From the NCBI GenBank assembly GCA_016714225.1, contig JADJNS010000027.1:124001-188000 (forward strand): a stretch of DNA of 64,000 nucleotides, given 5' to 3'. Below are positions 36,945-45,298 of the stretch, one piece after another. The stretch's first letter is position 1, and each line of letters begins with the position of its first letter. The stretch is from Archangiaceae bacterium. GTDB lineage: Bacteria; Myxococcota; Myxococcia; Myxococcales; Myxococcaceae. The position numbers and the translations under genes are program-made. A model generated the notes under the pieces. The model did not search any database. It was not told where the DNA came from and saw only the letters and a program-made list of their open reading frames with translations.

Positions 36945-37403
36945 TCAGGCCAGCTCGCGCCGCGCCAGGTACGCGAGCACCATCAGCTGCACGGTCTTGG
37001 CGCGATCGTCTTCGGTCTCGTTGATCACCTTGCGCGCGAAGGCCTGGAAGAAGGCGAGCATCGCGTCGCCCACCTCGGCGGTGATGGCCTGGTCGAGCTG
37101 CGCGGCCGTGAGCTGCGAGACCTTGTCGACCGCCTTCTTGGCCTGCGCCTCGCTGGGGGCCTTCAGCTTCTGGTGCTGCACGTCCGAGCGCAAGAACCAG
37201 GCGGCCAGCATCAGCTCGACCCGAGAGGCGGTGTCGCGCTCTGCGTCTCGGGGGAACAGCTTCTGCGCGAGGATCACGAAGAACGCGGTGAGCACGTCGC
37301 CGGCTTCCTGGCTCTTGCGGGCGGCGAAGTCGGCCTGCCCCATCGCGTGAATGCCGCTGGCGGCGGCGCGGGTCTGCTCGAGCGTCGGCGCGGCCACGGT
37401 CAC
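36945..37403 (-). CDS. Small internally duplicated helical protein, unknown
   Basis: 152 residues from GTG 37403, which overlaps the stop of the upstream GH13 gene (GTGA). Residues 35-73 (GDVLTAFFVILAQKLF ... LMLAAWFLR) and 112-150 (GDAMLAFFQAFARKVI ... LMVLAYLARRE) are clearly repeats of one ~39-residue helical unit. No signal peptide is evident. Tight coupling to the cytoplasmic GH13 enzyme suggests a partner or regulator, but this is inference only. Confidence 0.72.
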   Translation of the reverse strand: MTVAAPTLEQTRAAASGIHAMGQADFAARKSQEAGDVLTAFFVILAQKLFPRDAERDTASRVELMLAAWFLRSDVQHQKLKAPSEAQAKKAVDKVSQLTAAQLDQAITAEVGDAMLAFFQAFARKVINETEDDRAKTVQLMVLAYLARRELA

Positions 37404-39634
37404 ACCTTCTCCAGCTTGAGCGCCTGAATCTGGTACGGCTGCAGCTTCACGAACACCCCGTTGGCGAGCAGGTCGCTGCCCTTCACCGCGCTCGGCCAGA
37501 GGGGCTGGTCGGGGTGCTCGGCCATCAGATCTGTCGCCTGGTACGAGGCGCCGGGCTCGATGCGGCTCTGGGTGATGCCGTCGAGGTGGAAGTTGTTCGA
37601 CCGCTCGGCGGCGTTGGCGAGGTTGGTGAACACCAGCGTGCCGGGAACCATGGGGTCGTCGGCGTGCCGCGCGATGGCGAGAATGTTGGCGTTGAACCCG
37701 TCGGCGTTCAGCGGAGCGCGCAGCACGGTGGCGAGCGAGGGGTCGGTGTTCTTGGCGCGACCAGCGCGGAACATCGCCTGCTGCAGGTCGACCTGCTGGG
37801 GCGAGAGGCGGTTCTCGCGCGCCTGCACCAGGGTCTCGGGCACCGCCCCCTCGTGCTTGAACTCGACCTCGCGGCGCTCACCGAGCTCGTCGCCCATCAC
37901 CGTGGTCGAGATGCCGCCGAACAGATCGAGCATCGCCAGGTAGCGGCCGGCGGCCATGGTGTCGCCCTCGAAGAGGTTGATGATGCGCTCTTCGTCGTGG
38001 TTGCCGCCGCGCAGCGTCTCGTAGAAGTAGTCGTTGAAGACGATGCCGTTGATGGCGCCCAGGTCCGAGCGCTTGAAGCCGTCGACCAGGTTCTTGTACC
38101 AGCCCGACTCCATCGCGTCGGTCCACACCCGCAGGCGCTCGCCCTGGTTGAAGTCTTCGTCGATGAAGACCACCGGCTGGTCGACCATGGCGAACAGCTG
38201 GTTCATCGAGCGCTCGTAGAACTCGTTGGGCAGGTTGGTGCCGTGGTCGAGGCGGAAGCCGCGTACCCCCTGCATCTTCACCCCGCCCGTCTCTTCGGCC
38301 GGCGGGTCGACCCAGAACTTCAGCACCCGGGTGAACCAGTCGGTGACGCTGCGATTCTGGGGCGTGTCGAAGATCTGCCCGCCGAAGTCGAAGCCGCCGT
38401 GGTTCAGCTGCTTGGTGTCGGCCCACTGCCCGCCACCGCCGCCCACGGTGTCGGAGATCGAGTGCGCGCCCGCGGGGTCTTTCTCGCGGCTGGCGAACAT
38501 CTCGGGGAACAGCGCTTCGCCCGGAGCCAGCGGGTTGCTCTGCAGGCGCTGGTGCACCGCGGCGGTCTGATCGGGGCTGATGGTGAGCTGGTCGAAGTTG
38601 CTCTTGAGCACCCGCTCGCCCAACGCCGGGTCGTCGAACAGGTCGCGAATGGTGGTGTTGTGACCGGTGTGGTTGAGCGCGATGTCGAGCACCACCTCGA
38701 CGCCTTGACGGCGCGCTTCGGCGACGAACTCGAAGAACTCGGCGTTGGCGGCCTTGCGCCGGCCCTCGACGTCGTCTTCGGGCAGCGCCTGGGCGTCGCG
38801 CGAGTAGCGCGGGTCGATGGTGAAGAAGTCGGTGGCGGCGTAGGGGCTGCCCAGCGTGTCGTAGGGGTGGGCGCGATCCCACCGGTCGGCCTTGAAGGGC
38901 GGCTGCAGGCGAATGGTGTTCTTGCCCGCCGCCTTCACCGCCTGGATGTTGTACTTGCCCCACGTGGGGTCCATCAGGTCGCGGAACGTGGAGATCGCCT
39001 CGCCCGGGCCGCAGTTCGCCAGGCCGACGTGCACCACCTGCTCCGAGAGCTTCTCGTTGGCCACCGCGCGCGGCTTGAAGCGCACGTCGCCGATGCCCGA
39101 CTGCTCGGCCCACTGCCAGTTGGGGGCGTCGGCCTTGCCGTTGGTGGCGATGCGGCCGGTGACCCGGAAGTTGCCCTGCCGCTCGATGGGCAGGCTCGCC
39201 TTGAAGATGAGCGTGTCGCCGTTCTGGGAGACGAGCTCCATCGGCCAGGCTTCGAAGTCGGCCGGGTTGGCGTTGTGGTTCAGGTTGGTCCACAGCTCGG
39301 GGGTCACCGACGAGCGGTCTCCGTCGGCGACGTGCACCGCCATGAAGAAGTTCTCGCGGTCACCCTGGCCCTGCCAGCGGAAGAACGGCAGCCCGCCCCG
39401 CTGATGCTCCGTCCACAGGCCGACGATGTTGGCGCGGGCGGCCACCTTGCCGGCGGCCTGCTCGAAGCTCGCGCGCCGGGCCTTGACGCGCTCGAACTCG
39501 TCGGGCGAGAGGTCGAGCGCGGCGGCGGCCTTGGGGTCGACCAGCGCCTGGGTGCGCTTGTTGTCCGCGAGGCTCGCGGCGACCTTCTCGTTGCCTTTGG
39601 AGTACTGCAGAACCGTAGAGAGTCGAACCGCCAT
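37400..39634 (-). CDS. Cytoplasmic GH13 alpha-amylase-family enzyme
   Basis: 744 residues from ATG 39634 (TTG at 39646 also possible). No signal peptide is present. An N-terminal domain of ~190 residues precedes the barrel. Conserved regions: VVLDIALNHTGHN; GFRLDHGTNLP with the nucleophile Asp; VVFIDEDFNQG with the Glu; LRGGNHDEERI with the third Asp. The DHGTN and NHDEER forms are unusual, so the subfamily and exact reaction (hydrolase or glucanotransferase) cannot be set by eye. It sits between the GH15 gene and the duplicated small protein in one operon. Confidence 0.87.
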   Translation of the reverse strand: MAVRLSTVLQYSKGNEKVAASLADNKRTQALVDPKAAAALDLSPDEFERVKARRASFEQAAGKVAARANIVGLWTEHQRGGLPFFRWQGQGDRENFFMAVHVADGDRSSVTPELWTNLNHNANPADFEAWPMELVSQNGDTLIFKASLPIERQGNFRVTGRIATNGKADAPNWQWAEQSGIGDVRFKPRAVANEKLSEQVVHVGLANCGPGEAISTFRDLMDPTWGKYNIQAVKAAGKNTIRLQPPFKADRWDRAHPYDTLGSPYAATDFFTIDPRYSRDAQALPEDDVEGRRKAANAEFFEFVAEARRQGVEVVLDIALNHTGHNTTIRDLFDDPALGERVLKSNFDQLTISPDQTAAVHQRLQSNPLAPGEALFPEMFASREKDPAGAHSISDTVGGGGGQWADTKQLNHGGFDFGGQIFDTPQNRSVTDWFTRVLKFWVDPPAEETGGVKMQGVRGFRLDHGTNLPNEFYERSMNQLFAMVDQPVVFIDEDFNQGERLRVWTDAMESGWYKNLVDGFKRSDLGAINGIVFNDYFYETLRGGNHDEERIINLFEGDTMAAGRYLAMLDLFGGISTTVMGDELGERREVEFKHEGAVPETLVQARENRLSPQQVDLQQAMFRAGRAKNTDPSLATVLRAPLNADGFNANILAIARHADDPMVPGTLVFTNLANAAERSNNFHLDGITQSRIEPGASYQATDLMAEHPDQPLWPSAVKGSDLLANGVFVKLQPYQIQALKLEKV

Positions 39635-39664
39635 GAGTCTCGCCAAGTTAAAGGGTTGAAGGCG

Positions 39665-41860
39665 TCAGGGCAAAGGCATCGCTTCGGCGCGGGGCTTTCT
39701 GCGTCGCCGAGGCGACACCCAAGCGAAGGCCAGCGCGGCGAGCAGGCCTTTGCCGGTCGAGCCGCAGCCGCAGCCCTTGGGCTTGGGGTCGTCGGGCTTC
39801 ATGCCGGCGTCGACCCCGGGGTGGCCGGCATCGGTCACCGGTTGGGCCTCGTCTTCGAAGTACACCCCGCACGCGGGGGCTTCGGGGGGCAGCAGCGAGA
39901 GCAGGTACGCACCGGCGCCGAAGCCGACCATCGGGGCGTTGAACTTCCACGCTCCGCTCACCTCGTCGTAGGTCTCGGGAATGACGCCGGCGTTCGCGGC
40001 GGCGTTGGCGGTGGTCCACCCGCGCTTGCCGCCGCGCAGGTCGGTGAACACCCACTCGGCGCTGTCGTACTCGCTGCCCCAGGGCGACAGCCCGTTCGAG
40101 TTGGTGCGGTCGTCGTTGCGCGACCAGCCGTGGGGGGTCTTCAGCTTGCTGTCGAGCAGCGCGACGGTGGCCTTGCCGATGCGGCCGTCGGCCTTGAACA
40201 GGCCCAGCGCGAAGGCGTCGAGCACCGCCGCGTCGGCGTAGGCCGAGCCCGACTGCAGCTCTTCGCGGTTGCTGGCGAGCGCGCCGTTCGCGTCGGTGAG
40301 CTTGAGGGCGATGTTCTTGCGCAGCGCGAGCGCGGCGTCGCGCCAGGCGGCCGCCTTGATGGGGTCGACGCTCATCGCCGCGGCGTCGCACAGCCCGCGC
40401 ACCGCGGTGAGGTTGGTGTACGTCCACGTTCGCTCGCGGCCGCGGGTGTGGGTCTCCCAGATCGACGAGTCTTTCTTCATCAGCCCGGTGGTCGGGTCGA
40501 TGAGCTGCGAGAGCGCGTCGGCGAGCGCGGCGTGGCCCTCGGTGACGCCCGCCTTGCGCATCGCCCACAAGGTCAGCCCCCAGCCGTCGTATTCGACGTT
40601 GGGGCCGAAGTCGTTCCAGTCTTGCTCGGGGGTGCCGAAGCCGGTGTAGCGGGTGAGGCTGGGCGTCTGCGAGGCGTCGGCCACGAACTGCACGCCGCGC
40701 TTCGCCTCGTCGACGAGGCCGACCTGCGCCATCGCCGCCAGCGCGTAGGCGCCGTCGCGCACCCACGCGTAGGTCCACTCGGCGGGGGGCAGCGCCGCCA
40801 GCACCTGGCCCGCCCCGCGGTGGGTCACCTGCCCGGGGAGCGTCATCGAGAACGCCGAGCGGCGCGCCTCACCGTCGCGGGTGAGAAACTCGCGCAGGTA
40901 CACCTGGCTCTCGTTCACCTGCGCCATGGCGAGCATCACCGCCGACTGGCGCGCCACCTTCTCTTCGTCGGCGGTGAGCCCGGGGGGCAGCGTGACGCGC
41001 TGCTGAAAGGCGGCCCACGCCGCGCGCTCGTCGGTGAGCAGCTGCTGGGGGCTCTTGCCACCCACGTAGGCGTCGAGCCAGCCCTGCGCGGTGGCGCCGG
41101 CGAACGGGTCACCGTGGTGCACGACCGCGAGGCCGACCCACTCGCCCGCTGCGAACTGAAAGCCGCTGGCCCAGTCGTCGGCGACGCCCAGGTCTCCGAC
41201 CGAGTCGGGAAAGTCGTTGGTGGTGCTCTGCACCACGGTGTAGCCGTTGGCCGCGCTGCCGGGGTTCCACGCCAGGGCGTGGGTGACCGGGCCGAGCGGG
41301 CGGGTGACGGTGACTCCGGCGAAGGCGCGCTCGAGCAGATCGCGATTGCCCGCCACCACCACCGTCTCGCCGTTCACGCCGGGGGTGGGTCGGCCGTAGC
41401 CCAGGTGAAAGTTGTGCAGCGAGAAGGCGGTGGCGGCGCCCTCGATGTGGAGCAGCATCACGAAGCCGGCGTGCGGCAGGCCGCGGGGAGCGAAGGCGTA
41501 GGTGGTGAGGGTCACGCCCGAGAGCGACTGCTTCCAGTAGACGATGCCGTGCTCGTAGCCCGACTCGGTGACCGGCACGCCCTGCAGCCAGCGCTGGGTG
41601 CCGTTCACGCGCAGGCCGAAGTAGGCGTCGAAGAGCAGGTTGCGGGTCTTCACCACCCGGGGAACCTCGCCGTCCTTCGCCGGGTTGCCGGCGAGGTCGA
41701 GCTCGGGCTCTTCGGTGGCCGGCAGGTGCTCGCGAAAGTGCACCAGCTTGGCCTCTTTGGTGTCGGCGACGATGGCGCCCCACCCGTTCGAGGCGGGCAG
41801 CGTGAAGAAGGTGCGCTGCTGCGAACAGACCAGCGCGGCGGCGATCAGCAGGGCGTGCAT
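39665..41860 (-). CDS. GH15 glucoamylase-like protein with MYXO-CTERM-like tail
   Basis: 731 residues. A short N-terminal signal is followed by a beta-sandwich domain (~residues 20-270) and an (alpha/alpha)6 barrel with GH15 features (EWTYAWVRDGAYALAAMAQ, FGPNVEYDGWGLTLWAM, RERTWTYTNLTAVRGLCDA). It should release glucose from the ends of alpha-glucans. The C-terminus has Pro/Asp/Gly linker, GCGCGSTGKG, a hydrophobic stretch and RRRRK, matching the MYXO-CTERM sorting pattern for surface display. It is 31 bp upstream of the GH13 gene. Confidence 0.88.
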   Translation of the reverse strand: MHALLIAAALVCSQQRTFFTLPASNGWGAIVADTKEAKLVHFREHLPATEEPELDLAGNPAKDGEVPRVVKTRNLLFDAYFGLRVNGTQRWLQGVPVTESGYEHGIVYWKQSLSGVTLTTYAFAPRGLPHAGFVMLLHIEGAATAFSLHNFHLGYGRPTPGVNGETVVVAGNRDLLERAFAGVTVTRPLGPVTHALAWNPGSAANGYTVVQSTTNDFPDSVGDLGVADDWASGFQFAAGEWVGLAVVHHGDPFAGATAQGWLDAYVGGKSPQQLLTDERAAWAAFQQRVTLPPGLTADEEKVARQSAVMLAMAQVNESQVYLREFLTRDGEARRSAFSMTLPGQVTHRGAGQVLAALPPAEWTYAWVRDGAYALAAMAQVGLVDEAKRGVQFVADASQTPSLTRYTGFGTPEQDWNDFGPNVEYDGWGLTLWAMRKAGVTEGHAALADALSQLIDPTTGLMKKDSSIWETHTRGRERTWTYTNLTAVRGLCDAAAMSVDPIKAAAWRDAALALRKNIALKLTDANGALASNREELQSGSAYADAAVLDAFALGLFKADGRIGKATVALLDSKLKTPHGWSRNDDRTNSNGLSPWGSEYDSAEWVFTDLRGGKRGWTTANAAANAGVIPETYDEVSGAWKFNAPMVGFGAGAYLLSLLPPEAPACGVYFEDEAQPVTDAGHPGVDAGMKPDDPKPKGCGCGSTGKGLLAALAFAWVSPRRRRKPRAEAMPLP

Positions 41861-41902
41861 CGAGGGCCTCGCATAGCACCTTCAGCCGCTCGGCTCAGGA
41901 GG

Positions 41903-42157
41903 TCAGCGCGAGCCCTTCATGGGGCGGGCGCGCGAGAAGGCGGTGATGATCTCTTCTTGCGTCTCGGGGTCTCTGATCTGCCCGAGCAGCATGAGCTCGT
42001 CGGCGCTGAACAGGGGCGCCGCGGCGGGCCGCAGCCCCAACGGCCGCGTGCGCAGCAGCTGCCTCAGACAGAACACCGCGCGCGACTCGGCATCTTCGGG
42101 GGGCGGGCGCGGCGGCAGAGTGGGAATCAGCAGGGGGTCGAGCATGCGGAGCCTCAT
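41903..42157 (-). CDS. Small hypothetical protein
   Basis: 84 residues from ATG 42157 (ATG 42145 possible). A Pro-rich start (LLIPTLPPRPPPEDAES) precedes a helical region ending EEIITAFSRARPMKGSR. It is the first minus-strand gene of the glucoamylase operon and is divergent from the malE-malF fusion. Family unknown. Confidence 0.5.
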   Translation of the reverse strand: MRLRMLDPLLIPTLPPRPPPEDAESRAVFCLRQLLRTRPLGLRPAAAPLFSADELMLLGQIRDPETQEEIITAFSRARPMKGSR

Positions 42158-42277
42158 TGAACGAGACGAACGATTCTCGCGTTGTCGCATCGCCCGCCCC
42201 GGCCTCGACCTGCAGGCTCGGCTGACCCCCACGCAATTGGAAGGTCAGCGGCCCGCTGCCTCGCTATAAGCGGCGCG

Positions 42278-44383
42278 GTGCCGGCCCTGCTCACCCTCTC
42301 GCTGTTCCTCGCTGCGACGCCGCTGAAGCTCTGGCACGCGTACCGGGGCGGCGAAGAGCAGGCCCTGCAGGAATTGTCGAAGCAGTTCTCGGCCGAGACC
42401 GGCAACCCGGTCGAGCTGCTCGCGGTGCCGTACGACGCGTTCTCGGCCAAGCTGACCTCGACCATTCCGCACGGGGCGGGGCCCGACGTGTTCATCTTCG
42501 CGCACGAGCGGCTGCGCCAGTTTCAGCGGCTCGACGTCGTGGCGCCCTCGCAGCTCGACCGGGCCGAGTACCTCGAGGCGGCGGTCGACGCGCTCGAGGT
42601 CGATGGGCGCCACTTCGGCTACCCGCTGGCGCTCAAGTGTCTGGCGATGTACCGCAACACCGCGCTGCTCGACCGGCCGGTCGAGAGCACCGCCGAGCTC
42701 TTCGAGCGCCTCAAGCCGTTCGTGGTGCCGGCGCAGAACCGCTTCGCGCTGGCCTACGAGTCGGGCGATTTCTTCTACCACGCGCCGATCTACTTCGGCT
42801 TCGGCGGGAAGCTGTTCGACGAAGGTACCGGGCGCTCGACGATGAACACGCCCGAGATGGCGGCCAGCTTTCGCTTCATTCGCTCACTGCAAGAGCGCGG
42901 CACCATGCCGCAAGAGGTGAGCGGAGCGCTGGTGAAGTCGCTGTTCAACGACCGCAAGACCCCGCTGGTGATCAGCGGCCCGTGGTTCGCGGGAGAGATC
43001 GACCCCACCCTCTCGTACGCGGTCGACCCGCTGCCGGTGATCGCAGAGACCGGGCTGCCGATGCGCTCGTTTCTGGGGGTCGAGGCGAGCTTCGTCAGCT
43101 CGCGCACCGCGCACCCGCAAGAGGCCGACGCCCTCGCCCGCTTCATCTCGACCCACTTCCAGAAGCGGGTCGAGCTGGGCCGGCAGATACCCGCAGTGAG
43201 AGACCTGCCCGATGACCCGTTCATCGCCGCGTTCGCGACGGCGGCGCGCACCGCCACGCCCACCCCGAACACGCTCGAGATGGCGCGGGTCTGGGAGCCG
43301 ATGAAGCTGGCGCTGCGCGCGGTGCTGCAGGGCACGGCGAGCCCGAACAGCGCCGGAGCGGTGGCCGACCGGCGCTACCGCGCGCTCAACCGCGACGCTC
43401 CGGCGGCGGCGAACCCGGTGCCGTGGCTCTTGGGGCTGGGGCTGGCACTGGCGGTGGCGATCACCGTGCTGTGGCGCGGTCGCTCGCGCGAGCGCTACCC
43501 CGACCTGAAGCGCGCCATCACCTACGTGGCGCCGGGGGCGGCGGGCACGCTGCTGCTGGTGATCGTGCCGCTGCTGGCCGGCATCTCTTTGAGCTTCTTT
43601 CACCACGAGGGCGGCCACTACCGCTTCGTGGGGCTGGCGAACTTCGCCGACATTCTCGCCTCGCGCGGCTACTCGGTGACCGAGCCGCTGTCGTTCTACT
43701 TCACGCTCGCGGTGACCGTGCTGTGGACGGCGGCCAACGTGGTGCTGCACGTGAGCATCGGGCTGGGCATGGCGCTGTTGCTCAAGAGCCCGCTGCTGCG
43801 CCTGCGCGGGGTCTACCGCATGCTGCTCATCGTGCCGTGGGCGGTGCCCAGCTACATCACCGCCAACATCTGGAAGACGCTGTTTCACCGGCAGTTCGGC
43901 GCGGTGAACGGCCTGCTCATCTGGCTGGGCATCGAGCCGATCAGCTGGTTCACCCGCTGGGCGACCGCGTTCGCCGCCAACGTGGCGACCAACACCTGGC
44001 TGGGATTCCCCTTCATGATGGTGGTGGCGCTGGGGGCGCTGCAGTCGATACCGCCCGACCTGTACGAGGCGGCCGAGGTCGACGGCGCGTCGAAGTGGGC
44101 CCAGTTCCGCCACATCACCCTGCCCCTGCTCAAGCCGGCGCTGCTGCCGGCGGTGATTCTCGGCACGGTGTGGACCTTCAACATGTTCAACGTCATCTAC
44201 CTGGTGTCGGGCGGCGAGCCGGGCGGGGCCACCGACATTCTGGTGAGCGAGGCGTACCGCTGGGCGTTTCAGCGCAACGAGCAGTACGGCTTCGCGGCGG
44301 CCTACTCGGTGCTGATCTTCGTGGTGTTGATCGCCTGGTCGCGGCTCACGCGGCGCATGGCGGCGGCCGAAGGAGCGACGTGA
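42278..44383 (+). CDS. Natural fusion of sugar-binding protein and MalF-type permease
   Basis: 701 residues from GTG 42278. A signal/anchor (VPALLTLSLFLAATPLKLWHA) leads into a MalE-like type 1 binding domain (residues ~15-365: LSKQFSAETGNPVELL, GPDVFIFAHERL, FGYPLALKCLAMYRN, TPLVISGPWFAGEI). A membrane helix at ~381-398 then links it to a MalF-type permease with the EAA loop at ~594-612 (LYEAAEVDGASKWAQFRHIT), which docks to the ATPase. No stop codon or frameshift separates the parts. The topology fits a periplasmic binding domain tethered to its own channel. It overlaps malG (TGATG). A TATAAG at 42265-42270 only 7 nt before the GTG hints at a leaderless mRNA. Confidence 0.93.
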   Translation: MPALLTLSLFLAATPLKLWHAYRGGEEQALQELSKQFSAETGNPVELLAVPYDAFSAKLTSTIPHGAGPDVFIFAHERLRQFQRLDVVAPSQLDRAEYLEAAVDALEVDGRHFGYPLALKCLAMYRNTALLDRPVESTAELFERLKPFVVPAQNRFALAYESGDFFYHAPIYFGFGGKLFDEGTGRSTMNTPEMAASFRFIRSLQERGTMPQEVSGALVKSLFNDRKTPLVISGPWFAGEIDPTLSYAVDPLPVIAETGLPMRSFLGVEASFVSSRTAHPQEADALARFISTHFQKRVELGRQIPAVRDLPDDPFIAAFATAARTATPTPNTLEMARVWEPMKLALRAVLQGTASPNSAGAVADRRYRALNRDAPAAANPVPWLLGLGLALAVAITVLWRGRSRERYPDLKRAITYVAPGAAGTLLLVIVPLLAGISLSFFHHEGGHYRFVGLANFADILASRGYSVTEPLSFYFTLAVTVLWTAANVVLHVSIGLGMALLLKSPLLRLRGVYRMLLIVPWAVPSYITANIWKTLFHRQFGAVNGLLIWLGIEPISWFTRWATAFAANVATNTWLGFPFMMVVALGALQSIPPDLYEAAEVDGASKWAQFRHITLPLLKPALLPAVILGTVWTFNMFNVIYLVSGGEPGGATDILVSEAYRWAFQRNEQYGFAAAYSVLIFVVLIAWSRLTRRMAAAEGAT

Positions 44384-45219
44384 TGAAGGCGCGCACGGTG
44401 TTGCTCCACGTCTCGGTGAGCGTGCTGTGCTTCGTGACGCTCTACCCGGTGCTGTGGGTGGTGAAGATGGCGCTCTCGCTCGATGCGGGCGCTTCACCGT
44501 CGCCCAGCCCGCTGCCCACCCACGTGACGCTGCAGCACTTCGTCGACGTGATCGGCAACACCGACCTGCAGGGGCGGTGGCTGTTCGGGCGCCAGCTGTT
44601 CGCCAGCCTGTTCATCTCGAGCATCTCGACGTTGATCGGCGTGTCGCTGGCGGTGACTGCGGCGTACGCGATCTCGCGGTTTCGATTTCCCGGCAAGGAG
44701 CTCGGCCTGCAGGCGCTGCTGCTCACCCAGATGTTCCCCGCCACGCTGATGCTGGTGGCGATCTACGAGCTGTTGCAGAAGCTCGGCCTGCTCGACACGT
44801 GGACGGGGCTGGTGCTGGTCTACTCGACCACCTCGCTGCCGTTCTGCATCTGGATGCTGAAGGGCTACTTCGACGCGCTGCCCAAAGAGCTCGAAGAGGC
44901 CGCGCTGATGGACGGGGCCTCGCAATCGCAGGTGTTCTTCAAGGTGGTGCTGCCGCTCTCGCGCCCGATGCTCGCGGTGACCGCGCTGTTCTCGTTCATG
45001 AACGCGTGGAACGAGTACATCTTGGCGGCCACGCTGCTCAACGACGAGAGCCGCTTCACCCTGCCGGTGGCGCTGCAGCGCTACGTGGGCGAGTACAAGA
45101 CCGAGTGGGGGCACTTCGCCGCCGGGGCGCTGATCATCTCGGTGCCGGTGATGGCGCTGTTCTTCGCGCTGCAGAAGAACCTGGTGGGTGGGCTCACCGC
45201 CGGCGGCGTGAAGGGCTGA
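44383..45219 (+). CDS. malG: MalG-type sugar ABC transporter permease
   Basis: 278 residues with about six membrane helices. The EAA loop near residues 167-187 (KELEEAALMDGASQSQVFFK) is the ATPase docking site. The C-terminus ends FALQKNLVGGLTAGGVKG, the typical MalG tail. It forms the heteromeric channel with the upstream MalF-type fusion and is presumably powered by the MalK-type ATPase at 26901-27989. It starts inside the stop of the fusion gene. Confidence 0.93.
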   Translation: MKARTVLLHVSVSVLCFVTLYPVLWVVKMALSLDAGASPSPSPLPTHVTLQHFVDVIGNTDLQGRWLFGRQLFASLFISSISTLIGVSLAVTAAYAISRFRFPGKELGLQALLLTQMFPATLMLVAIYELLQKLGLLDTWTGLVLVYSTTSLPFCIWMLKGYFDALPKELEEAALMDGASQSQVFFKVVLPLSRPMLAVTALFSFMNAWNEYILAATLLNDESRFTLPVALQRYVGEYKTEWGHFAAGALIISVPVMALFFALQKNLVGGLTAGGVKG

Positions 45220-45234
45220 ACGCGCTGCTGAGTT

Positions 45235-45263
45235 GAGTCGATCTTGGCCAATCTCCTCGTTGC
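45235..45263 (+). repeat. Short repeat, copy 2 (GAGTCGATCTTGGCC)
   Basis: Lies between the convergent malG and 1257-residue-protein genes. It shares about 25 of 29 positions with 7378-7406, including 15 identical bases. Meaning unknown. Confidence 0.35.
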
Positions 45264-45298
45264 GGGCTCCGCGTGAGCGCATTGAGCGCGTTCGGCCG

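Noticed and set aside
37514..42160. A 1548-codon open frame on the plus strand
   Set aside because: It lies antisense to the GH13 and GH15 genes, whose motifs are complete. Its product is His/Arg/Val-rich with no domain, as expected from the opposite strand of high-GC genes.
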